Positions 50,545 to 56,843 of a stretch of 56,843 nucleotides of DNA are shown piece after piece; the stretch's first letter is position 1; each line of letters starts with the position of its first letter. The DNA comes from Syntrophobacter sp. SbD1 (GTDB taxonomy: Bacteria > Desulfobacterota > Syntrophobacteria > Syntrophobacterales > Syntrophobacteraceae). Position numbers and translations under genes: made by a program. The notes under the pieces are model-generated. The model made no database searches. It saw nothing but the letters and a program-made list of their open reading frames with translations, and was not told where the DNA came from. Where the stretch lies: assembly GCA_900290365.1 (NCBI GenBank), contig OMOE01000109.1, positions 1-56,843 on the forward strand, given 5' to 3'.

Positions 50545-52632
50545 ATGGCAGAGGAAAAGATACGCTGGGAAAAGACGCACTGCGCGCGGATGGACCATGG
50601 CGGCTGCGCCCTGCTTGTCGGCGTGAAGGACAACCGGATCGAACAGGTCAAAGGAGATCCTCACGGCTATTTGAACAGGGGATACACCTGCTATAAGGGC
50701 AGGGTCTCGGGAGATCGCCTCACCCACCCGGAGCGTCTTCGGTATCCGCTAAAGCGGGCGGGCAAGCGCGGCGAAGGCAAATGGATGCGCATCACCTGGG
50801 ATGAAGCTCTTGACGAAACGGCGCAAAACCTGCTCCGGATCAAGGAAAAGTACGGTGCGCGGGCGGTTGCTTTCGGGGCCGGCATGCCCAAGGGACTCGA
50901 ACATTTCGTCCTGATCCGGCTGGCCAACGTTTTCGGCTCGCCAAACATCGTAGCCTCCCAGGACGTGTGCCATGCCCCGCGTGAGCTGACGGGCATCCAC
51001 ACTTGCGGGTTCTATCCCGTTGCCGACTTCCACAACCCGACTCAACTCATCCTCTCCTGGGCCAGCAACCTTCTTTCCACAAGCGAGGAAGGGCAGATAG
51101 CAAGTCTTGCCCTGGACCAGCTCAAAAAAGGCGCCCGGTTGATCGTCGTCGATCCTCGCAGGACCGAGTTGGCCGACAGGGCCGATCTGTGGCTGCAGCT
51201 CAGGCCCGGAACGGCGCAGGCGCTAGCTTTGGGTTTTCTCAATGTCATCATCGAGGAATCGCTTTACGACAGGGATTTTGTCGAAAAACATACCTACGGG
51301 TTTGAAGACCTCGCCCGGCATGTGAAACAGTATACCCCGGAAAAGGTATCCGAGATCACATGGGTCCCGCCCGAGCCCATCCGCAGAGCCGCACGCCTTT
51401 ATGCCGAGGCAAAACCGGCCGCCCTCCAGTGGGGCAATGCCATCGAACACGACGTCAACGCCTTCGACGCTGCGCGCTCCCTGGTCTGCCTCATGGCGAT
51501 ATGCGGAAACCTCGAGGTCCCCGGTGGCAACGTAAACGCCCACGACCCGAAGATCATGGGACTGGGCGAATTCGTTCGGGCCGACCTCCTTCCGGACAAG
51601 CGCCGTGAGATGATCGGAGCCCACCACGGCGTCATCCCGAGGCTGATGACTGTGCCCCCGGCCTTTTTCCGCAAGGCTGTGCTCGAAGGGACACCTTACC
51701 CCGTAAGGGGATACTACGGCATGTGCACCAATCCCCTGGTGGCTTGGGCCGACAGCACCACGACATATAAAGCGTTCATGGACCTGGATTTTGTCGCAGT
51801 ATCGGAAATCTTCATGACGCCCACCGCATCCCTTGCCGATATCATCTTCCCGGTCGCTCACCAGTTTGAGATCAACGATATCGGCCACTACGGCATAGGA
51901 CACGGTATGATACTGGCCCGGCCCAAGTTGGTCGACCCACCGGACGAGTGCCGGCCCGACATAAGGATCATGAACGACCTGGGCAGCCGCTTGTCTGCCC
52001 CCGAATACTGGCATAAAGATTTCGAAGAGTTTCTCGAAGACGTGCTCAGACCGTCGGGCTTCACCTACTCCGAATTCGTTGCGAAAGGATATCTCAAGGG
52101 ACCCGACCGTTTCCGGCTGCATCGGGAACAGGGATTTCGCACGCCCACCGGCAAGGTGGAACTGAAGCTGAGTACCGCCGGTAAATTCAAGCTCAAAGAA
52201 TTTCCCGAATTCACAACTCTGCCCGAAGAGGAGGACCCCGAATACCCCCTGATCCTCATCAGCGCCAAGAGCCGCTATTTTCTCATGTCTTCCTACCGGT
52301 GGGTAGAGCGGCTAAGGGAAAAACGGCCCCGTCCGGTCGTGGAAATCCACCCCGAAACCGCCGCAGTACACGGCATAAGCGACGGCGAGGATGTTGTCAT
52401 CGAAACGAAGTACGGCGAAATCATTCAGGAGGCTCGCGTAACAGATATCGTTCACCCCCTGACGATCAGCGCAGCCCTGGGATGGTGGTTCCCGGAAGGA
52501 GACGCGGCGGAGCAGTTCGAGTGGCGAAAATCAAATTTCAATATGCTCACTTCCATCGAAAAGCTGGGAAAAGAGTTCGGAACGCCGAACCTGAAAAACA
52601 TTCCCTGCCGGATACGCAGATATATGGGGTGA
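50545..52632 (+). CDS. Molybdopterin oxidoreductase (DMSO reductase family, acetylene-hydratase-like)
   Basis: 695 residues from ATG 50545, supported by GGAGAAGGAG; the open frame from 50404 adds 47 unlikely residues. Bis-MGD family signs: RITWDEALDETAQNL, VVDPRRTELADRADLWLQLRPGTAQALALG, the ADIIFPVAHQFE strand and the C-terminal KSRYFLMSSYRWVE / VHGISDGEDVVIET domain. Cys142 in SQDVCHAPRELTG is the probable metal ligand. The FeS motif reads Cys13-x3-Asp17-x3-Cys21...TCYKG: the second Cys of the usual C-x2-3-C-x3-C is Asp. No TAT signal and no partner subunits nearby, so a soluble single-subunit enzyme. Mo or W and the substrate are unknown. Confidence 0.88.
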   Translation: MAEEKIRWEKTHCARMDHGGCALLVGVKDNRIEQVKGDPHGYLNRGYTCYKGRVSGDRLTHPERLRYPLKRAGKRGEGKWMRITWDEALDETAQNLLRIKEKYGARAVAFGAGMPKGLEHFVLIRLANVFGSPNIVASQDVCHAPRELTGIHTCGFYPVADFHNPTQLILSWASNLLSTSEEGQIASLALDQLKKGARLIVVDPRRTELADRADLWLQLRPGTAQALALGFLNVIIEESLYDRDFVEKHTYGFEDLARHVKQYTPEKVSEITWVPPEPIRRAARLYAEAKPAALQWGNAIEHDVNAFDAARSLVCLMAICGNLEVPGGNVNAHDPKIMGLGEFVRADLLPDKRREMIGAHHGVIPRLMTVPPAFFRKAVLEGTPYPVRGYYGMCTNPLVAWADSTTTYKAFMDLDFVAVSEIFMTPTASLADIIFPVAHQFEINDIGHYGIGHGMILARPKLVDPPDECRPDIRIMNDLGSRLSAPEYWHKDFEEFLEDVLRPSGFTYSEFVAKGYLKGPDRFRLHREQGFRTPTGKVELKLSTAGKFKLKEFPEFTTLPEEEDPEYPLILISAKSRYFLMSSYRWVERLREKRPRPVVEIHPETAAVHGISDGEDVVIETKYGEIIQEARVTDIVHPLTISAALGWWFPEGDAAEQFEWRKSNFNMLTSIEKLGKEFGTPNLKNIPCRIRRYMG

Positions 52633-52705
52633 GCGCATGGCCTCACTCCAGCTCAAAGTACTTGCAAAATTTGCAGAAATCCGTAACCTTGCAAATTTCG
52701 CCTTT

Positions 52706-53269
52706 TTACTTTTGCCTTTCTTCCATGGCCTTAAGCTCTTTTAACATTCGAACCAGGTCTTTGATCTGGTAGCTTGCGTTTAGGCCGCTCGGGTTGGGCA
52801 AAACCCACACAAAAGATATCCCGCCGAGTCTTTCCTGCTGAAGTCCGGGCAGGGCTTTGGGGCGTCTGAAGGACAGACGGTAGGCGCCCAGTCCCATGAT
52901 TGCGCAAAAACGGGGCTTAAAAGTTCGAACCTTTTCCTCGAGTATGGCGCCGCCCAAGACGAGTTCTTCGGCCGTGAGTTCGTCCGCGCGGGCTGTGGCA
53001 TGTTCCACGATGTTTACTATACCGTAGCCGTGGTTTAGAAGTGCGTCTTCCTCAAAAGGAGAAAATTGCCTGGGAGTGAAACCGGCCAAATGGAGAGCGG
53101 GCCAAAAACGGTTTCCGGGCCGTGCAAAATGATGCCCGACCGCCGCGGTGTAGAGACCGGGGTTTATTCCGCAGAAAAGTACCTTCAGCGCCGGGGCGAT
53201 AACATCAGGGACCGACTTTCCCCTTGCCGCCCGGACCTGTTCCTTCGTCGGCTTAAACGGTTGCTGCAT
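52706..53269 (-). CDS. mug: G/U mismatch-specific uracil-DNA glycosylase
   Basis: 187 residues, normal length. KVLFCGINPGLYTAAVGHHFARPGNRFWPAL carries the GINPG catalytic motif with the Asn that activates water, and VLPNPSGLNASY is the second family motif. Removes uracil or ethenocytosine opposite guanine. The ORF overlaps the PAS gene upstream by 17 nt. Confidence 0.95.
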   Translation of the reverse strand: MQQPFKPTKEQVRAARGKSVPDVIAPALKVLFCGINPGLYTAAVGHHFARPGNRFWPALHLAGFTPRQFSPFEEDALLNHGYGIVNIVEHATARADELTAEELVLGGAILEEKVRTFKPRFCAIMGLGAYRLSFRRPKALPGLQQERLGGISFVWVLPNPSGLNASYQIKDLVRMLKELKAMEERQK

Positions 53270-53687
53270 GCGATTTTGTAGCTTCTTTCGCGGCCTTTTC
53301 CCTTTCCCATCTGGCCGTTACATCGCGGATAAGGGCTGCCGATCCAACCGCTGCGCCCTCATCGGATTTCAAAACTACGATACTGAACTCAATTGAAATC
53401 CGTGCACCGTCCTTGCGCATTGCCGGAACGGCGAGCAGTTCGCTGGTATACCTGGAGACGCCTGTCCCCATCACCTTGCGATATCCCTCGTTGTGCCTGG
53501 ATCTTAGTTTTTCGGGAATTATGATATCAAGACTGCGTCCGATGGCCTCACTTGCGCTGTGGCCGAAAATAGCCTCGGCTCCCGAGTTCCAAAGACGAAT
53601 TATTCCTCCTGAATCGGCGAAGATAATTGCGTCCGGGGCGCCCTCTACGATATTGCGGCAAATCCAATCATGACTGTATTCACCCAT
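53253..53687 (-). CDS. Single PAS-domain sensor protein
   Basis: 144 residues: one PAS core (~12-80, GAPDAIIFADSGGIIRLWNSGAEAIFG, with EAIGRSLDIIIP) and its PAC tail (RKDGARISIEFSIVVL...IRDVTARWE), then a short helix. No output domain, so probably a ligand- or redox-sensing module that docks on a kinase. Overlaps mug by 17 nt and is co-transcribed with it, though no functional link is obvious. Confidence 0.9.
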   Translation of the reverse strand: MGEYSHDWICRNIVEGAPDAIIFADSGGIIRLWNSGAEAIFGHSASEAIGRSLDIIIPEKLRSRHNEGYRKVMGTGVSRYTSELLAVPAMRKDGARISIEFSIVVLKSDEGAAVGSAALIRDVTARWEREKAAKEATKSHAATV

Positions 53688-53803
53688 CTGCTCATCCCAT
53701 GATTTGTTTTACATGCATTTAAGAACTTGAGGGCTGGTTGTCATCTTCCGCAGGCTGGCGCGGAATAAAAGAAAGGGATGTCACGCGGAAACGCGCAGGG
53801 CGC

Positions 53804-53831
53804 AACTCAAAACTCACAACTCACAACTCAA
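53804..53831. repeat. Four tandem AACTCA(A/C) units
   Basis: Units 53804-53810, 53811-53817, 53818-53824 and 53825-53831. The reverse complement (TTGAGTT, GTGAGTT) resembles the tandem words at 15250-15277. Located just downstream of the zinc-ribbon gene. Confidence 0.8.
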
Positions 53832-53834
53832 TAC

Positions 53835-54077
53835 TTATTCCGGGCGTTCGAAAAATACATATTCGCGCAGGCATTCAGGGCATCTCATGAACACTTTGTC
53901 AATTTCCTCGCCGAGGATGCTGATCCTGGTCCCGCAGGAATCGCATCTCCTGCGGAGCAGCAGCCCCCGGAATCGCAGGCGAGTGCTGCCATGCGAATTC
54001 GCAGCCTGCGCGACCCTGTCTTCTTCCCCCCCGGGAAGACGGGTTGCAAGATGAAGTGCATCCAGTTTATTGGTCAA
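53835..54077 (-). CDS. Small zinc-ribbon protein
   Basis: 80 residues from TTG 54077. The only motif is CDSCG...MRCPEC (two CxxC pairs 18 residues apart) followed by REYVFFERPE, a compact zinc ribbon typical of DNA- or RNA-associated small proteins. The N-terminal ~40 residues are Arg/Leu-rich without clear structure, so the true start may lie further in. Reading the opposite strand gives an ORF of similar size but with no motif. Confidence 0.6.
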   Translation of the reverse strand: MTNKLDALHLATRLPGGEEDRVAQAANSHGSTRLRFRGLLLRRRCDSCGTRISILGEEIDKVFMRCPECLREYVFFERPE

Positions 54078-54242
54078 ACCTTATTTGCCCCTTTGATCGG
54101 ATTACCTTATTTATGGCCCAAAACCGGGAATAAGTAAAGAAAAAGCTGCCGCGTGCGCACAGCCGGACCCGATGCCTTCAAATTGGGCCTGAAACTATAA
54201 ATTAGAGACGAAACAGATCAGTTTTTGGTTTACGGCGGGAAA

Positions 54243-54256
54243 TGACCGGCCGGTCA
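54243..54256. promoter_or_regulatory. TetR-type operator O1
   Basis: Perfect 14-bp palindrome TGACCGG-CCGGTCA, 11 bp upstream of the -35 box of the TetR gene promoter. Confidence 0.8.
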
Positions 54257-54266
54257 CTTTATCCAT

Positions 54267-54294
54267 TTGACAAAATGGCCGCCCTCTCTATAAT
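54267..54294 (+). promoter_or_regulatory. Consensus sigma-70 promoter of the TetR gene
   Basis: Perfect TTGACA (54267-54272), 16-bp spacer, perfect TATAAT (54289-54294). The predicted start site falls at about 54300-54302, inside operator O2. Confidence 0.88.
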
Positions 54295-54299
54295 GCCGA

Positions 54300-54313
54300 T
54301 GACCACCCGGTCA
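54300..54313. promoter_or_regulatory. TetR-type operator O2
   Basis: TGACC-ACCC-GGTCA, same arms as O1 with an imperfect centre, covering the predicted transcription start. Occupancy of both sites would sandwich the promoter. Confidence 0.75.
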
Positions 54314-54337
54314 CTTTCAACGGATTTGAGGACACTT

Positions 54338-55039
54338 ATGGCTCCGCGCGATACTTTCAACAAGCTCGATGAAAGCAAAAAGAGCAAAATCCTGGATGCG
54401 GCCGTCGATGAATTCTCACGGCACGGATTCCGGCAGGCGAGCGTCAATCGCATGGTGGAAAGGATCGGGATAGCCAAGGGGTCTCTTTTTCAATATTTTG
54501 GCACCAAAGAGGGCTTGTTCAGAGTTATTTTCAACTACGCGGTTGAGCTTGTAAGGCAATCGCTGCGGCAGGTGAAAAAAGAGACTGCCGGTGCGGATTT
54601 TTTCGAGAGAATAAAAGAGAGTTTGCTTGCAGGGACCCGTTTTATCCAACGTCACCCAAGGGTCTATCGAATATATCTCAAGATGATTTTCCAGGAAGAC
54701 TTCCCGCTTCGAACCGAGTTTTTACAGCAGGTGCACCTTTTTTCCGCCGAATACCTGCGGCCCGTCGTGGAGGCCGGAATCGAAAGGGGAGAGCTCAGGG
54801 CCGATACGGACGTCGAAATGGCCGTTTTTGTGCTGGATGCACTAATGGACCGGTTTCTCCAGGCTTACTGCGTTCCTTTTCTGGATGCGGGGGCGAGCAT
54901 ATACCAGGCCCCGGCCGAGGAGCTGGAGCACAAGGTCGATGAGTGCGTGAAGCTGCTAAGGATGGGGATGGGCGCCAGGTTGAGCGCCTGTACCGGTGGA
55001 CCCGCGGGACAAAAATATGTTGGAAGCACGCTATTTTAA
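54338..55039 (+). CDS. TetR/AcrR-family transcriptional regulator
   Basis: 233 residues from ATG 54338 (GAGG upstream); an in-frame start at 54242 would place the promoter within the gene. Helix-turn-helix at ~19-62: ILDAAVDEFSRHGFRQASVNRMVERIGIAKGSLFQYFGTKEGLF. The C-terminal ~170 residues are an all-helical ligand domain with a Phe/Tyr-rich pocket (FIQRHPRVYRIYLKMIFQEDF), fitting a hydrophobic ligand such as an acyl compound or quinone. Two TGACC/GGTCA sites bracket its own promoter, so autorepression is likely. The 3' end overlaps mqnE by 23 nt. Confidence 0.93.
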   Translation: MAPRDTFNKLDESKKSKILDAAVDEFSRHGFRQASVNRMVERIGIAKGSLFQYFGTKEGLFRVIFNYAVELVRQSLRQVKKETAGADFFERIKESLLAGTRFIQRHPRVYRIYLKMIFQEDFPLRTEFLQQVHLFSAEYLRPVVEAGIERGELRADTDVEMAVFVLDALMDRFLQAYCVPFLDAGASIYQAPAEELEHKVDECVKLLRMGMGARLSACTGGPAGQKYVGSTLF

Positions 55040-56177
55040 AAGGCTTGGGCTGGAAGAGATCGCTAATAAGGTGGCGCAAGGGCAGAGGCTCTCGATTTCA
55101 GATGGCGAGAGGCTTTTTGCCTGTCCGGACATGAACGCCGTAGGTTCGCTCGCTCACCACGTCAGGACAAGGCTTCACGGCAATATTGCATATTATGTCG
55201 TAAACAGGCATATAAACTACACAAATATATGCGTGAACGGATGCCGGTTCTGTGCCTTTAGCCGAAAAAAGGGCGATCCGCTTTCTTTTGAACTCTCAGA
55301 GGATGAAATCCTCGATAAAATCCGCGCCAACGGTGACGGTCTGACCGAGATACATGTAGTGGGCGGCTGCCACCCCGATCTGCCTCTTTCTTTCTTTGAG
55401 GACCTGCTCCGCAAGATCCGTGAAATAAAGGCCGATGCCTGTATCAAAGCGTTTACAGCGGTTGAAATCGCCCATTTTGCAAAAAAAGAGGGGAAGTCCG
55501 TCAAAGAGGTCCTTGAGCGGTTGAAATCGGCCGGCCTTCAGATGCTCCCGGGCGGTGGGGCCGAGGTCTTCAGCTCACGAATAAGAGAGCGCCTTTGCCC
55601 TGAGAAACTGGACGCGAATGGCTGGCTCGATGTAATGCGCCAGGCACATGAGTCAGGAATCAAGACCAATGCCACGATGCTCTATGGGCATATTGAGACC
55701 GTGAGGGAGCGGTTGGAGCACATGGCGGCGCTTCGGGAACTTCAAGACCGCACGGGAGGCTTTGTCTGCTTTATCCCCTTAACATTCCAGCCTGCGAATA
55801 CGGCTCTTGGACATCTTGCGCCTTCCACCGGGGTCGACGACCTGAAAACGATTGCCGTGAGCAGGCTGATGCTCGACAACATAGCGCACATTAAAGCCTA
55901 TTGGGTCATGCTGTCGGTCAAGCTGGCCCAGGCGGCCCTATACTTCGGCGCGGACGATTTCGACGGAACGGTGATTGAGGAAAAGATAGGACACATGGCG
56001 GGGGCCGAGTCTCAGCAGGGAATGACACGCCGGGAAATAGAAGGGATTATTCGGGACGCGGGTTTGGACCCTGTAGAGAGGGACAGCCTGTTTACGCGAT
56101 TGACAACCCGGCCGCAAGTCGCCAATTCGTGCGAGGGGCCACGGTCGATCTTGAGACGCGACGACGGAAGGGTATAG
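55017..56177 (+). CDS. mqnE: Aminofutalosine synthase (radical SAM)
   Basis: 386 residues from ATG 55017; a GTG at 54996 would add seven. Second step of the futalosine route to menaquinone: joins 3-[(1-carboxyvinyl)oxy]benzoate to the adenosyl radical. Radical SAM cluster motif CVNGCRFCAF (Cys-x3-Cys-x2-Cys), then GDGLTEIHVVGGCHPDLPL, LPGGGAEVFSSRIRERLCPEK and TNATMLYGHIET. Overlap with the TetR gene and the downstream mqnC show a single transcription unit controlled from the TetR promoter. Confidence 0.95.
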   Translation: MLEARYFKRLGLEEIANKVAQGQRLSISDGERLFACPDMNAVGSLAHHVRTRLHGNIAYYVVNRHINYTNICVNGCRFCAFSRKKGDPLSFELSEDEILDKIRANGDGLTEIHVVGGCHPDLPLSFFEDLLRKIREIKADACIKAFTAVEIAHFAKKEGKSVKEVLERLKSAGLQMLPGGGAEVFSSRIRERLCPEKLDANGWLDVMRQAHESGIKTNATMLYGHIETVRERLEHMAALRELQDRTGGFVCFIPLTFQPANTALGHLAPSTGVDDLKTIAVSRLMLDNIAHIKAYWVMLSVKLAQAALYFGADDFDGTVIEEKIGHMAGAESQQGMTRREIEGIIRDAGLDPVERDSLFTRLTTRPQVANSCEGPRSILRRDDGRV

Positions 56178-56195
56178 GTTTTCATACAAAAAGTC

Positions 56196-56843
56196 ATGAT
56201 TGAAAATGGCAGATTAGATCTCGATCAGGCATGGGATCTTTACAGTAACGCCGATTTTCACACGCTCGGCACAATGGCCCATGAGGTTCGGCTGAAAAAG
56301 CATTCGCAGCCGCTTGTCACCTATATTGTCGACCGCAACATCAATTATTCCAATGTCTGTGTGTGCGGGTGCCGTTTCTGCGCGTTTTTCCGGCCTCCCG
56401 GCCATAGTGAATCCTTTGTCCTTAACCGGGCGGAGCTTTCCGAAAAAATCGAGGAAACACTGAGGCTGGGCGGGACGCAAATCCTGTTACAGGGCGGGCA
56501 TCATCCCGGACTGCCGCTCTCCTTTTACGAAGAGATGCTGAGCTTCATAAAGTCACGGTATTCGATTCACATGCATGCCTTCTCGCCCCCGGAGATCGTG
56601 TTTTTCAGCCGTCTGGAGGGGATCGGCATCGCTGAGGTGATCTCCAGGCTAAGAGTTGCCGGACTGGATTCGATTCCGGGTGGGGGCGCCGAGATTCTTG
56701 TGGACTCGGTGAGGGCCCGGGTATCTCCACGCAAGTGTTCAACCTCCGAATGGCTGTCCGTTATGGAGGAAGCGCACGCTCAGGGCCTTCGCACAACCGC
56801 CACTATGATGTTCGGCCACGAAGAAGCGCCCCGGGACAGGCTT
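56196..56843 (+). CDS. mqnC: Cyclic dehypoxanthinyl futalosine synthase (radical SAM), 5' part
   Basis: 216 codons are inside the window and the frame is open at its end; full length is about 350. Starts at ATG 56196, 18 nt after mqnE. Radical SAM motif CVCGCRFCAFF, then GGTQILLQGGHHPGLPL, MHAFSPPEI, DSIPGGGAEIL and TATMMFGHEE, distinguishing MqnC from MqnE. Cyclises dehypoxanthine futalosine, next steps toward 1,4-dihydroxy-6-naphthoate. Co-transcribed with mqnE. Confidence 0.94.
   Translation, partial: MIENGRLDLDQAWDLYSNADFHTLGTMAHEVRLKKHSQPLVTYIVDRNINYSNVCVCGCRFCAFFRPPGHSESFVLNRAELSEKIEETLRLGGTQILLQGGHHPGLPLSFYEEMLSFIKSRYSIHMHAFSPPEIVFFSRLEGIGIAEVISRLRVAGLDSIPGGGAEILVDSVRARVSPRKCSTSEWLSVMEEAHAQGLRTTATMMFGHEEAPRDRL

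Noticed and set aside
52663..52675. TGCAAA-A-TTTGCA palindrome between the molybdoenzyme and mug
   Set aside because: No adjoining T-run and low stability; terminator role not supported.
53778..54137. Plus-strand open frame opposite the zinc-ribbon gene
   Set aside because: No motif; the minus strand carries paired CxxC motifs.
1..56843. CRISPR arrays, rRNA operons, complete insertion sequences
   Set aside because: No regularly spaced direct repeats of 24-40 bp, no rRNA signature, and no transposase found on either strand.

Overview
Organism: the window looks like the chromosome of an anaerobic Desulfobacterota (Syntrophobacter-like 'deltaproteobacterium'). This is an inference from gene content: a tetraheme class III cytochrome c, a CobA-HemD fusion next to hemC, futalosine-route menaquinone genes (mqnE, mqnC), a DMSO-reductase-family molybdenum/tungsten enzyme, a small dicluster ferredoxin and a PAS-rich hybrid histidine kinase. 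No rRNA is present, so the species is not fixed by the sequence.

Layout: 1-8895 (+) is a housekeeping run: 3' end of murA, a conserved protein of unknown function, an FmdB-type zinc ribbon, hemC, cobA-hemD, a CaiB/racemase-type CoA enzyme, a metallo-beta-lactamase-fold protein, an orphan FtsX-type permease and nagZ. 9076-12438 (+) pairs a stand-alone FIST-C-like sensor with a hybrid histidine kinase. 12532-17335 (-) holds a cysteinyl-tRNA synthetase paralog with a damaged zinc site, a CBS/DUF21 membrane protein gene interrupted by an in-frame TGA, an HPF/cold-shock fusion and an alpha/beta hydrolase-OsmC fusion. 17644-18592 has cytochrome c3 and ferredoxin convergent on a ~165-bp imperfect palindrome.

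18903-19324 is tRNA-Pro(GGG) abutting the C-terminal remnant of a tyrosine integrase, the signature of an old island insertion. From 19403 to 48941, entirely on the minus strand and largely with ATGA-type overlaps, lies a complete-looking extracellular contractile injection system (eCIS, Afp/PVC/MAC family). Transcription runs from 48941 down: sheath, tube, T4-type baseplate chaperone-like protein, repeat-rich linker, DUF4255 cap, a 47-codon ORF, AAA+ ATPase, small protein, Afp7-type hub protein split in two (tube-binding part + LysM-like part), gpD-like hub, gpV spike, PAAR-like tip, gp25, two gpJ-like baseplate wedges, a P2-I-like tail protein, a DUF6519-like/beta-helix protein, a His/Glu/Ala-rich protein, a 1584-residue DUF4157 effector ending in a candidate PD-(D/E)xK nuclease, and a beta-propeller protein. 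I see no classical tape measure and no Afp13-like fibre.

49023-56843: a frameshifted and internally deleted sedolisin (S53) remnant, an AT-rich regulatory stretch with a 19-bp palindrome upstream of the eCIS, a hotdog thioesterase, a molybdopterin enzyme with a Cys-to-Asp change in its FeS motif, mug, a lone PAS protein, a zinc-ribbon protein, and a TetR regulator whose consensus promoter is flanked by two TGACC/GGTCA operators and which overlaps mqnE, followed by the start of mqnC.

How they work together: the eCIS genes suffice on paper for a free-released contractile particle. The DUF4157 protein and its two small neighbours are the likely payload module. The flanking genes are ordinary anaerobic metabolism.
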